Assembly (NCBI GenBank): GCA_946641795.1
Contig: CAMPBZ010000064.1
Location: 1 to 6,721, forward strand
Direction of reading: 5' to 3'
From: an uncultured Clostridia bacterium
Lineage (GTDB): Bacteria > Bacillota > Clostridia > Oscillospirales > CAG-272
Length of the DNA: 6,721 nt
The stretch's first letter is position 1, and the number at the start of each line of letters is the position of its first letter. A program made the position numbers and the translations under genes. This document shows, piece by piece, positions 1 to 6,721 of the stretch. Under the pieces are notes generated by a model. That model worked only from the letters and a program-made list of their open reading frames with translations, was not told the DNA's origin and searched no databases.

Positions 1-3000
1 GTGCGTGATCATAATAAACTGCGTACCGTGCGAATAGCGCTTGATGTACTGTGCAAGGCGCTCGACGTTCACTTCATCCAGTGCCGCCTCAATCTCGTCA
101 AGAATGCAGAACGGCGTGGGATTGACCTGCAAAATGGCAAAGAAGAGCGCAACGCCCACAAACGCCTGCTCGCCGCCCGAAAGCTGCATCAGGTTTTTGA
201 TGATCTTGCCGGGAGGCGCCGCCTTGATCTCGATGCCGCTTTCCAGCACGTTTTCGGGGTCGGAGAGCGAAAGCTCGGCCGAACCGCCGCCGAAAAGCTC
301 GGCAAAAACGCGGCCGAAGTTTTCGTTGATTTGGTTAAAGGAAGTTACAAACGCGGTGCGCATTTCGGTTTCCAGCTGCTTGATGATCTCCAAAAGATCC
401 TTTTTGGACTGTTCCAAATCGGTGATTTGGGCGTTCATCGCGTCGTACCGCTCGCGCACCTCGGCATACTTGTTGACGGCGTCCAGGTCCACGTGGCCGA
501 TGGAGCGCAGTTTGTTTTTGCAATCGGTTTGCAGAGCCAGCATTTGCGGCCGGGTCTCCTTGGTGAGCGGCGGGTAGCCGAGCGCAACGGCGTCGGCGCG
601 CGTCATTTCGTATTCGTCCCAAAGCCGGGTTGCCAGCTGCTCCTGCGAAGCGCGCAGGTTGTTCAGGCGGTTTTCGCACTTGGTGTACTCGCGGAAGATC
701 AGTTCCTTTTGGTTCATCCGCTCGCGCAGACGGCTGTTGAGATCGTTGAGCTTTTTCTCGAACGCGAGGTTTCCCTCTTCCAGCTTGCTTCTTTGCGCGT
801 TGAGCTGTTCCAGAACGGCGGTGCCGGAACGGTGGGCGGCGCGGGCGGCTTCAATTTCGGCGTTCTTGGCCGCAATCTCCTCGCTCTTGGCGCGAATGCG
901 CTCGGTATAGCCCGCCAGTTCGGCGTGCAATGCCGCCAGGCGCTCCTCGGCGCTTGCTTTGAGGGTGGTTTCGGTTTCAATATCCTTTTGCGTTTCGCTG
1001 GTGCGGATATAGAGCTCGGTCAGTTTCCGGCCGATCTCTTCCTTTTGCAGGACGACTTCGCCATGCTCGGCCGATTTTTCGGCGCGGAAATCGGTAATTT
1101 CCCGAATGCGGGCGCTCACCGATTTTTCCTGTGCGGTCAGCGCGGCAAGCTCTTCCTCATACCGCGTTTGCGCCTCTTCCAGCTCGCGCGTGTCGGCGCT
1201 CAATTTTTCCAGGAGCGTGTTGTTGGCGTCCAGCTTGGCGCGCAACTGTTCCAGCGCCGCCGCCTCGTTGGCGCGCAGGACGGCGATGAGCTCCTTGCGA
1301 TCCTCGGCGGCGTTCTTTGCCGCTTCCGCTTCTTCCAGTCGTGCGGCCAGTCCGGCGGCTTCCTTTTCGCGCTTTGCGGCGGTCTCACGGAGTTTTTTGA
1401 GCTCCTCTTCCAGCCGCTTGATCTCGCCCGCACGGGAGAGAACGCCGGCACCGGTTTTGGTAGAACCGCCGGTGAAGGAACCGCCGACGTTGATTTGCTG
1501 GCCGTCCAGCGTGACGACGCGGACGCGATAGCCCAGCGCCTTTGCCATAACGTTGGCGTGGTCGATGGTATCAAACACCACCGTTCTGCCCAGCAGAGAG
1601 GACAGCACGTTTTTGAACTTTGCATCGGTCTTGACCAGCGTATCGGCAACGCCAATGTAGCCCGCGTAACCGGTGGCGTCGGTCATTTCCTTGGTGGGAG
1701 CCGACGGTTTCATAGAAGTGAGCGGGAAGAAGGTGGCACGGCCGGCCTCGCCGCGTTTGAGCGCGAACATTGCGGCCTTTGCCGTTTCTTCATCCTCTAC
1801 CACAATGTTTTGCAAATTGGCGCCCAGGGCGACCTCCATAGCCACGATGAAGCGATCCTCCACCGAAATCACCTTGGAGAGCGGCCCGTAAATTTTGCCG
1901 CAGGGAGCGCCGGAGCGATCGGTGATCCCGCCGGCTTCGTACTGGTTCATAACAAAGCGGACAGCGGCGGAATAGCCCTCGAAATGCTCCTCCATCGCCT
2001 TCATTGTTGCAATTCTCTGCGCGGCCGAATCCACGCGCAACTGCGCGCTGGCGCTTTCGGTTTGTGCGGCGCGCAACTGCTCGGCCATTGCCTCGATCTT
2101 CTTTTCCTCGTCGGCAACGGCGGCATCGGCGTTTGCAATTTCGGCGTCATACCCGGCAACGGTGCGCTCCTTGGCGGCGCACTGGCCTTTCAGCTTTTCG
2201 GAAGTTTCACGGTACCCTTGCAACTCCTGTAAGACCGACGAATTTTTGCCGGTGTCGGTGGCACGCGCGTTTTCCAGCACCGAAACGCGAACGCGGATGT
2301 CGGTGGCCTCGTTTTCGGCCTCCCGGATGTCGGCAAGCGCCTGCGCGATCACCTCCGAGAGCTCGGTCTCCTTTTGCGCCAGCGCCGTTTGCTCGGCGGT
2401 AAGCGTTTCGCGCTCCTGTTCCTGCCCGGCAAGCGTGTTTTCCAGTTCGCCGATCTTTGCGGCGTGGGCGGCGCAGGACTCTTCCTCGGTCCGGATGGAT
2501 TTTTCCACGCCGGCAATGGCGCCCTGCGTGGCGGCGATCAGATCCTTGGCGTGGGCAATGGTGGTTTCGGCAACGCGCTCCTCGCTTTCCAACCGGTGGC
2601 ATTCCTCGGTTTGCTCCTGGATCTTGCGCAGCAGTTGCTCGGATTCCAGCTTTCCGCTTTGCGAAGCCTCAAACAGTTTTCCGTTCTGTGCTTCCAGCGT
2701 TTGAATGCCCTCCTCGGCGCTTTGCAGATCGAATGCGGCGCGGCGGAACTCCTCCTCGGCCGCTTCCAGCTCGCCGTGGATCTTTTCGGTATCGTAAAGC
2801 CAGATGGTCACGTCGGCGCGCTTTTTATCCTCCATCAGCGCCAGCGCGCGCTTGGCTTTTTCAGCCTCTTTTTCCAAGGGCCCGACCTGCGCCGAAACCT
2901 CGGCGAAAATATCGTTTGCCCTTGCCATATTTTCCTCTACGCCGGCGAGCTTGCGCTCGGCCTCGTCCTTGCGGTGACGGTATTTGGCAATACCCGAAGC

Positions 3001-3534
3001 GTCCTCAAACACGCTCCTGCGCTCCTCGCTCTTGCGGGAGACCATTTCGGCAATTTTGCCCTGGCCGATGATGGAATAGCCGTCCCGCCCGATGCCGGTG
3101 TTCATAAACAGCTCGTAAATATCTTTCAGGCGAACCGCTTTGCGGTTGATGAAATATTCGCTGTCGCCGGCGCGGTAGTACCGGCGCGTAACGGTAACTT
3201 CATCATATGGGCATTGCAGTTTCGCAAATTCTTCACGGTTATCAAAGGTGACCGAGACCTCGGCGTATCCCATTGGCCGGCGGCTGTCGGCGCCGCCGAA
3301 AATAACGTCCTCCATCTTGCTTCCGCGCAAACTTTTGGAAGAGATTTCGCCCAAAACCCAGCGCATGGCGTCGGCAATATTGGATTTTCCCGAACCGTTC
3401 GGCCCGATGATGACGGTAACGCCCTTGGTCTCGTTTCCAAGTCCGACCGACACCTCTACGCCGTTGTCAAACATCAGTTTGGTTTTATCGGGAAAGGACT
3501 TAAAGCCCTGCATTTCAAGTGATTTCAGATACAC
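1..3534 (-). CDS. smc: Chromosome segregation ATPase SMC (3' end outside window)
   Basis: SMC is the cytoplasmic ATPase that, with ScpA and ScpB, loads on and extrudes chromosomal DNA during condensation and segregation. 1178 codons are present with no internal stop. The frame runs off the left edge just after the H-loop histidine (FIMITH, H1178), so about 35-40 C-terminal residues are probably missing. Domains: N-terminal head with Walker A GPNGSGKS (44-51), R-loop SKSLRG (67-71 region) and Q-loop GQGK (Q158); first coiled-coil arm about 180-515, rich in Ala, Glu and Lys; hinge about 519-690 (starts EGYSAAVRF, includes GRATFFPL, ends near LDGQQINVGGSFTGGS); second arm about 700-1070; C-terminal head with signature LSGGEQ (1118-1123), Walker B FCILDE (1142-1147) and D-loop LDEVNV. 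The start is GTG at 3534: it begins MYLKSLEMQGFKSF as in the family, follows GGAGG by 10 bases, and has an in-frame TAA at 3570-3568. A roughly 12-residue insertion precedes Walker A compared with B. subtilis SMC. It lies 43 bases downstream of rnc. Confidence 0.97.
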   Translation of the reverse strand, partial: MYLKSLEMQGFKSFPDKTKLMFDNGVEVSVGLGNETKGVTVIIGPNGSGKSNIADAMRWVLGEISSKSLRGSKMEDVIFGGADSRRPMGYAEVSVTFDNREEFAKLQCPYDEVTVTRRYYRAGDSEYFINRKAVRLKDIYELFMNTGIGRDGYSIIGQGKIAEMVSRKSEERRSVFEDASGIAKYRHRKDEAERKLAGVEENMARANDIFAEVSAQVGPLEKEAEKAKRALALMEDKKRADVTIWLYDTEKIHGELEAAEEEFRRAAFDLQSAEEGIQTLEAQNGKLFEASQSGKLESEQLLRKIQEQTEECHRLESEERVAETTIAHAKDLIAATQGAIAGVEKSIRTEEESCAAHAAKIGELENTLAGQEQERETLTAEQTALAQKETELSEVIAQALADIREAENEATDIRVRVSVLENARATDTGKNSSVLQELQGYRETSEKLKGQCAAKERTVAGYDAEIANADAAVADEEKKIEAMAEQLRAAQTESASAQLRVDSAAQRIATMKAMEEHFEGYSAAVRFVMNQYEAGGITDRSGAPCGKIYGPLSKVISVEDRFIVAMEVALGANLQNIVVEDEETAKAAMFALKRGEAGRATFFPLTSMKPSAPTKEMTDATGYAGYIGVADTLVKTDAKFKNVLSSLLGRTVVFDTIDHANVMAKALGYRVRVVTLDGQQINVGGSFTGGSTKTGAGVLSRAGEIKRLEEELKKLRETAAKREKEAAGLAARLEEAEAAKNAAEDRKELIAVLRANEAAALEQLRAKLDANNTLLEKLSADTRELEEAQTRYEEELAALTAQEKSVSARIREITDFRAEKSAEHGEVVLQKEEIGRKLTELYIRTSETQKDIETETTLKASAEERLAALHAELAGYTERIRAKSEEIAAKNAEIEAARAAHRSGTAVLEQLNAQRSKLEEGNLAFEKKLNDLNSRLRERMNQKELIFREYTKCENRLNNLRASQEQLATRLWDEYEMTRADAVALGYPPLTKETRPQMLALQTDCKNKLRSIGHVDLDAVNKYAEVRERYDAMNAQITDLEQSKKDLLEIIKQLETEMRTAFVTSFNQINENFGRVFAELFGGGSAELSLSDPENVLESGIEIKAAPPGKIIKNLMQLSGGEQAFVGVALFFAILQVNPTPFCILDEIEAALDEVNVERLAQYIKRYSHGTQFIMITH

Positions 3535-3544
3535 GGTCTCGTTT

Positions 3545-3549
3545 CCTCC
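3545..3549 (-). promoter_or_regulatory. Ribosome-binding site of smc
   Basis: GGAGG on the minus strand, 10 bases before the GTG start at 3534. It settles the start of smc: no other start codon lies between the in-frame TAA (3570-3568) and the conserved MYLKSLE N-terminus. Confidence 0.8.
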
Positions 3550-3577
3550 GTTTTCGGGTTCTCTTTTTTATGAATGA

Positions 3578-4300
3578 TCAGCGGACAATGCCGAAAAGCG
3601 CCAAAGCCTCGGCCGCCGCCTGTTGTTCGGCTTCCTGAATGGTGGTTCCCTTTCCGTGCCCGATGCGGTTGGAGCCCAGGTAAAGTTCCACCTCGAATAT
3701 TTTTGCGTGGTCAGGGCCCTCGGCGCCGACCGTGCGGTATTCCAGATCGCGTAGCGTTTCCTCGTGCGCTTCCTGCTGAATAAACTTGTACAAAAGCGAT
3801 TTGCTATCCAGCAATTCGTGCCCTTCCTGCTCGTCCACGGCGCGGATCAAAAACGGCAACAGGAAATCCGAAACCCGTTCCAGCGCGTTTTCTCCGGCGT
3901 CCAGGTACATTGCCGCCAGCACCGCCTCAAAAGCGTCGGCTAAAATGGCCGGCTTTTGCGCGCCGCCGCTCTTGCGCTCCCCTTTGCCAAGCAGGAGCGA
4001 TTCGCCAAGGTTGATCTCTTTGGCGTAGCCGCAGAGCGCGCCCTCGCAAACAATGCGGGAGCGGAGCTGGGAAAGCTCGCCCTCCTTATAGTTTGGGAAC
4101 CGCGCGAACAGATAGCGGCTTGCAACCAGGGAAAGCACCGAGTCTCCCAAAAACTCCAACCGCTCGTTACAGCGCAGATGATGGTCGTGCGCGCCCGTTT
4201 CGTTGGCAAACGAAGAGTGCGTCAGCGCCCGTTCCAAATATTTTGGATTGCGGAAGGTATATCCAATGCGGGCTTGCAATTCTTCCAGCGATTGCGGCAT
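3578..4300 (-). CDS. rnc: Ribonuclease III
   Basis: RNase III is a dimeric, Mg2+-dependent endonuclease that cuts double-stranded RNA, including rRNA precursors and structured mRNAs. The 240-residue product has the usual length. The catalytic domain spans about 5-150, with signature NERLEFLGD at 45-53. The expected acidic residues are present: E46, E49, D53, E73, D122 and E125, matching E. coli E38, E41, D45, E65, D114 and E117. The C-terminal dsRNA-binding domain spans about 165-238 and ends in the EAEQQAAAEAL helix. The two to four basic residues that normally precede this helix (as in RSKKEAEQ) are here TTIQEAEQ, so the usual phosphate-contacting lysines are missing. The ATG at 4300 is chosen because it has a good ribosome-binding site (AAGGGGG, 8 bases upstream) and fits the family; the frame stays open further upstream, inside plsX, but without family resemblance. 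It starts 29 bases after plsX and ends 43 bases before smc. Confidence 0.97.
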   Translation of the reverse strand: MPQSLEELQARIGYTFRNPKYLERALTHSSFANETGAHDHHLRCNERLEFLGDSVLSLVASRYLFARFPNYKEGELSQLRSRIVCEGALCGYAKEINLGESLLLGKGERKSGGAQKPAILADAFEAVLAAMYLDAGENALERVSDFLLPFLIRAVDEQEGHELLDSKSLLYKFIQQEAHEETLRDLEYRTVGAEGPDHAKIFEVELYLGSNRIGHGKGTTIQEAEQQAAAEALALFGIVR

Positions 4301-4308
4301 TATGGCTT

Positions 4309-4315
4309 CCCCCTT
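4309..4315 (-). promoter_or_regulatory. Ribosome-binding site of rnc
   Basis: AAGGGGG on the minus strand, 8 bases before the ATG at 4300. It lies in the 29-base gap after plsX and supports the 240-residue reading of RNase III over the longer open frame that extends back into plsX. Confidence 0.7.
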
Positions 4316-4329
4316 TCTCGTTTTTTTGT

Positions 4330-5373
4330 TTATGCCTGCTCGGCTTCCTGCCGCTTGCGCTCCTCGGCCGCGCGTTTGCGCTCGGCAAAAGCGGCGGCGC
4401 TTTCGGCAAGATCGTAGATCACGCCCGAATCGGCGTAGGAAATGGCCTGCCGGATGGCGTTTTTGAAGGCAACGGCATCCGAAGAGCCGTGCGCTTTGAC
4501 CACCGGCCGGGAAATGCCCAGGATAGGCGCTCCGCCGTGCTCGTTCGGATCCATTTCCTTTTTCATATCGGTCAGTTGTTTTTTCATCGTCAGCGCCGCC
4601 AGTTTGGTGACCGGGCTGGCGTAAAAGACGTTTTTCAGCTTGGTGAGCATCAGTTTTCCAACGCCCTCTACGCCTTTCAGGAAGATGTTGCCGGTAAACC
4701 CGTCGGCAACTAGAACATCGCACCCTCCGAAAACAGCGGTGTTGGACTCCACGTTCCCGACGAAATTGACCTCCGGATTTTCGGTGAGCAACCCGTAGGC
4801 GGCGCGTTGGAGCTCGGTGCCTTTGCAGGACTCGCTCCCGTTGTTCAAAAGCCCTACGCGCGGCTCGGAAATGCCGTACATTTTTTTCATATAGGCGCTT
4901 CCCATCATACCGAACTGTTCCAAATTCTCCTCGGTGACCGTTACGTTTGCGCCGGTATCCAGCAGGAGCACGGGATTTGCGAACGGAAGCACCGTTCCGA
5001 TGCCGGCGCGCAGAACGCCTTTGATCTTGCGGACGATCAGCGTAGCGCCGGTAAAGAGCGCGCCGGTGTTCCCGGTGCTGACAAAAGCGTCACCGGCTCC
5101 CTCGGCAAGCAGCTGCAAGCCCTTTGCCATAGAGGAATCCTTTTTGGCGCGCACCACGCAAACGGGATCGTCCTCCATTGTGATGACCCCTTCGGTGTGA
5201 ACAATGTCAAACCGGCGGATATCCAGCCCGTTTTCCTCGGCCACCCGCTCAATTTCCTTGCGGTCGCCGACCAATATATAGGTTGCGTTGAATTCGGAGG
5301 CGGCAAGACAAACGCCCTTGACCATTTCGTCCGGCGCTTTGTCTCCCCCCATAACATCAACAATAATCCTCAT
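4330..5373 (-). CDS. plsX: Phosphate acyltransferase PlsX
   Basis: PlsX converts acyl-ACP and inorganic phosphate to acyl-phosphate, the acyl donor used by PlsY for glycerol-3-phosphate; it is a peripheral membrane enzyme at the start of phospholipid synthesis. The 347-residue reading contains family landmarks: N-terminal RIIVDVMGGDKAPDEMVKG, STGNTGALFTGATLIV near the middle, LLLDTGANVTVTEENLEQF, RVGLLNNGSE, FVGNVES, VADGFTGNIFLKGVEG and, near the C-terminus, KAHGSSDAVAFKNAIRQA. It is slightly longer than B. subtilis PlsX (about 333 residues) because of a charged C-terminal tail (AFAERKRAAEERKRQEAEQA). The start given is the ATG matching the family. However, the strong Shine-Dalgarno (5406-5400) lies 26 bases from it and only 8 bases from an in-frame TTG at 5391-5389, which would add six residues (MPSIES). 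The gene follows trmFO by 40 bases and precedes rnc by 29. acpP, often found between plsX and rnc, is absent. Confidence 0.96.
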   Translation of the reverse strand: MRIIVDVMGGDKAPDEMVKGVCLAASEFNATYILVGDRKEIERVAEENGLDIRRFDIVHTEGVITMEDDPVCVVRAKKDSSMAKGLQLLAEGAGDAFVSTGNTGALFTGATLIVRKIKGVLRAGIGTVLPFANPVLLLDTGANVTVTEENLEQFGMMGSAYMKKMYGISEPRVGLLNNGSESCKGTELQRAAYGLLTENPEVNFVGNVESNTAVFGGCDVLVADGFTGNIFLKGVEGVGKLMLTKLKNVFYASPVTKLAALTMKKQLTDMKKEMDPNEHGGAPILGISRPVVKAHGSSDAVAFKNAIRQAISYADSGVIYDLAESAAAFAERKRAAEERKRQEAEQA

Positions 5374-5399
5374 ACTTTCGATTGACGGCAAAAAGCCGA

Positions 5400-5406
5400 C
5401 TCCTTT
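5400..5406 (-). promoter_or_regulatory. Shine-Dalgarno of plsX, oddly placed
   Basis: AAAGGAG on the minus strand, in the gap between trmFO and plsX. It is 8 bases before an in-frame TTG (5391-5389) but 26 bases before the family-supported ATG (5373). A small inverted repeat (CGGC, five T, GCCG; 5398-5386 on the minus strand) lies between. If folded, it would bring the site to about 13 bases from the ATG. The motif itself is clear; which start it serves is not settled. Confidence 0.65.
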
Positions 5407-5413
5407 CGGAAGT

Positions 5414-6721
5414 TTATAAGCAAACCGCGGCAAGCGCCTCCAACGACCGCTCGGAAAGCCGTTCGTTGCGGGCGGCTTTTCCGCCTTTGACGCGCACGGA
5501 GAGCGGCGCAATGATGCCGAAATTGGCATTCATCGGGACAAACTCGCCCATTCCGCCGCGGCTGACGTAGCCCGCCATTGCGCCGATCATCGTTTCCTCG
5601 GGGAAAATGACCGGAGCCTCTTCCAGCGCGCGCTTTGCCGCGTTGAGACCGGCGACCAGCCCGCTCCCGGCGCTTTCCACATAGCCCTCCACACCGGTCA
5701 TTTGCCCGGCAAAAAAGAGGTTCGGACGTTCCTTTACGGCATAGGTTGGCAACAGCAGACCCGGCGAGGAAAGATAGGTGTTGCGGTGCATGACGCCATA
5801 GCGCAAAAACTCGGCGTTTTCCAACCCCGGAATGAGCCGGAAGACCCGGCGCTGTTCCGGAAAGGTCAAGTGCGTTTGAAAGCCGACCAGGTTGAACATT
5901 GTTCCCTCGCGGTTCTCGCGGCGCAGCTGCACAACGGCGTAGGCCTCTTTCCCCGTGCGGGGATCGACCAGGCCGACCGGTTTGAGCGGGCCGTAGCGCA
6001 GCGTATCCCGCCCGCGCCGAGCCATCACTTCCACCGGCATACAGCCTTCAAATACTTTTAAGTCCTTTTGCGACTCTTTATCAAACTCTTTGAGCGTCGC
6101 TTCCTCGGCGGTGACCAGCGCTTCGTAAAAGGCATCGTACTGCTCCTTGGTCATTGGGCAGTTGAGGTAATCGGCGTCGCCCTTGCCATAGCGCGAGGCA
6201 AAATAGGCAATTTCCATATTCACCGTGGAAAAATCCACAATGGGCGCGGCGGCGTCAAAGAAATGCAGACCGGGGCAACCGAGCGTTCCGGCAATGTACT
6301 GCGCCATTGCGTCGCTGGTCAGGGGGCCGGTGGCAATAACGCTGATCTCGTCGGGGTCAACCGAATTCGCCTCGCGCTCCTCGATCGTAACGAGCGGATG
6401 GGAGCGGATGCGGTCGCTGATATAGGCCGAAAACCGCTCGCGGTCCACGGCAAGCGCAGAGCCGGCGGGAACGCGCGTGGCGTCCGCCGCTTCCAGCACA
6501 AGCGAGCCGAGCCGGCGCATTTCCTCTTTGAGGAGCCCCACCGCGTTGGAAAGACTATCCGACCGCAGGGAGTTGGAGCAAACGAGCTCGGCAAACCCGG
6601 CGGTGTGGTGCGCGGGCGTCATTTTTTGCGGCTTCATTTCCACCAGTTTGACCGGTACGCCGCGCTGGACCGCCTGCCATACCGCTTCGCACCCGGCAAG
6701 TCCCGCGCCGTAAATGGTAAT
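5414..6721 (-). CDS. trmFO: Folate-dependent tRNA (uracil-54-C5) methyltransferase TrmFO (5' end outside window)
   Basis: TrmFO makes 5-methyluridine at position 54 of the tRNA T-loop, taking the carbon from 5,10-methylene-tetrahydrofolate and using FAD with NAD(P)H as reductant. 435 codons are present and the frame is open to the right edge. By alignment to B. subtilis TrmFO (remembered), only about five N-terminal residues are missing. The sequence opens with the FAD-binding [13 protein letters not shown], followed by [20 protein letters not shown]. The cysteine in that stretch (residue 48 here) aligns with Cys53. The second conserved cysteine, in [14 protein letters not shown] (residue 227 here), aligns with Cys226. 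Further conserved blocks are [83 protein letters not shown] and, near the end, [12 protein letters not shown]. The stop is TAA at 5416-5414. Relative to B. subtilis about six residues are added just before FEGCMPVE. It is the first gene of the visible operon. Confidence 0.97.
   Translation of the reverse strand: MTIYGAGLAGCEAVWQAVQRGVPVKLVEMKPQKMTPAHHTAGFAELVCSNSLRSDSLSNAVGLLKEEMRRLGSLVLEAADATRVPAGSALAVDRERFSAYISDRIRSHPLVTIEEREANSVDPDEISVIATGPLTSDAMAQYIAGTLGCPGLHFFDAAAPIVDFSTVNMEIAYFASRYGKGDADYLNCPMTKEQYDAFYEALVTAEEATLKEFDKESQKDLKVFEGCMPVEVMARRGRDTLRYGPLKPVGLVDPRTGKEAYAVVQLRRENREGTMFNLVGFQTHLTFPEQRRVFRLIPGLENAEFLRYGVMHRNTYLSSPGLLLPTYAVKERPNLFFAGQMTGVEGYVESAGSGLVAGLNAAKRALEEAPVIFPEETMIGAMAGYVSRGGMGEFVPMNANFGIIAPLSVRVKGGKAARNERLSERSLEALAAVCL

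Noticed and set aside
1..2232. A 743-codon open frame on the plus strand, starting with GTG at base 1.
   Set aside because: It is exactly antisense to smc, codon for codon. It stays open because that part of smc contains no TTA, CTA or TCA codon, as expected of GC-rich codon use. The translation has no recognisable domain, while the minus strand encodes a full set of SMC motifs.
2374..3522. A 382-codon open frame on the plus strand.
   Set aside because: It is opposite the N-terminal third of smc in another frame and resembles no known family. The SMC reading through the same bases has Walker A and the Q-loop.
3535..3577. Possible terminator or promoter between rnc and smc (A-rich run at 3563-3569 on the minus strand).
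   Set aside because: No stem precedes the A run, and no convincing -35/-10 pair is seen. The gap is just long enough for the smc ribosome-binding site.
4301..4723. Upstream extension of the rnc frame to 381 codons, overlapping the end of plsX.
   Set aside because: The extension is low-complexity Arg-rich translation out of frame with plsX. The ATG at 4300 has a good ribosome-binding site and gives the normal RNase III length.
4807..5385. A 192-codon open frame on the plus strand.
   Set aside because: It is antisense to plsX, whose conserved motifs cover the whole interval.
5386..5398. The CGGC-TTTTT-GCCG inverted repeat as an intrinsic terminator after trmFO.
   Set aside because: The stem is only four base pairs, and the T run is in the loop, not after the stem. 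It is discussed instead as a feature of plsX translation initiation.

Overview
The window is one stretch of a bacterial housekeeping operon. All four genes lie on the minus strand and are transcribed from the right edge towards the left: trmFO (5' end cut off by the window), plsX, rnc and smc (3' end cut off by the window). The genes are separated by only 40, 29 and 43 bases. No promoter, terminator, RNA gene, mobile element or CRISPR array is visible, and coding sequence fills nearly the whole window.

The gene set and protein sequences point to the Bacillota, most likely a GC-rich member of class Clostridia (Oscillospirales/Ruminococcaceae-like). TrmFO is the folate-dependent tRNA methylase typical of that phylum. 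The plsX-rnc-smc linkage is the classic Gram-positive fatty-acid/rnc/smc cluster. The SMC motif variants (the LSGGEQAF signature and LDEIEAALDEVNV Walker B/D-loop) resemble clostridial SMCs. The lineage is inferred from recalled family features, not from a database search.

Layout from the 5' end of the transcript: 6721-5414 trmFO, which makes m5U54 in the tRNA T-loop; 5373-4330 plsX, which makes acyl-phosphate for phospholipid synthesis; 4300-3578 rnc, RNase III for dsRNA and rRNA processing; 3534-1 smc, chromosome condensation and segregation. The genes do not form one pathway. They are growth-linked core functions (translation, membrane, RNA processing, chromosome) that are probably co-transcribed.

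I found no new system. Points worth a second look are: a roughly 12-residue insertion just before Walker A of SMC; loss of the basic residues at the start of the last helix of the RNase III dsRNA-binding domain; absence of acpP between plsX and rnc; trmFO directly upstream of plsX; and an ambiguous plsX start, where a strong Shine-Dalgarno fits an upstream TTG better than the homology-supported ATG. The long open frame on the plus strand at 1-2232 is a codon-bias shadow of smc.
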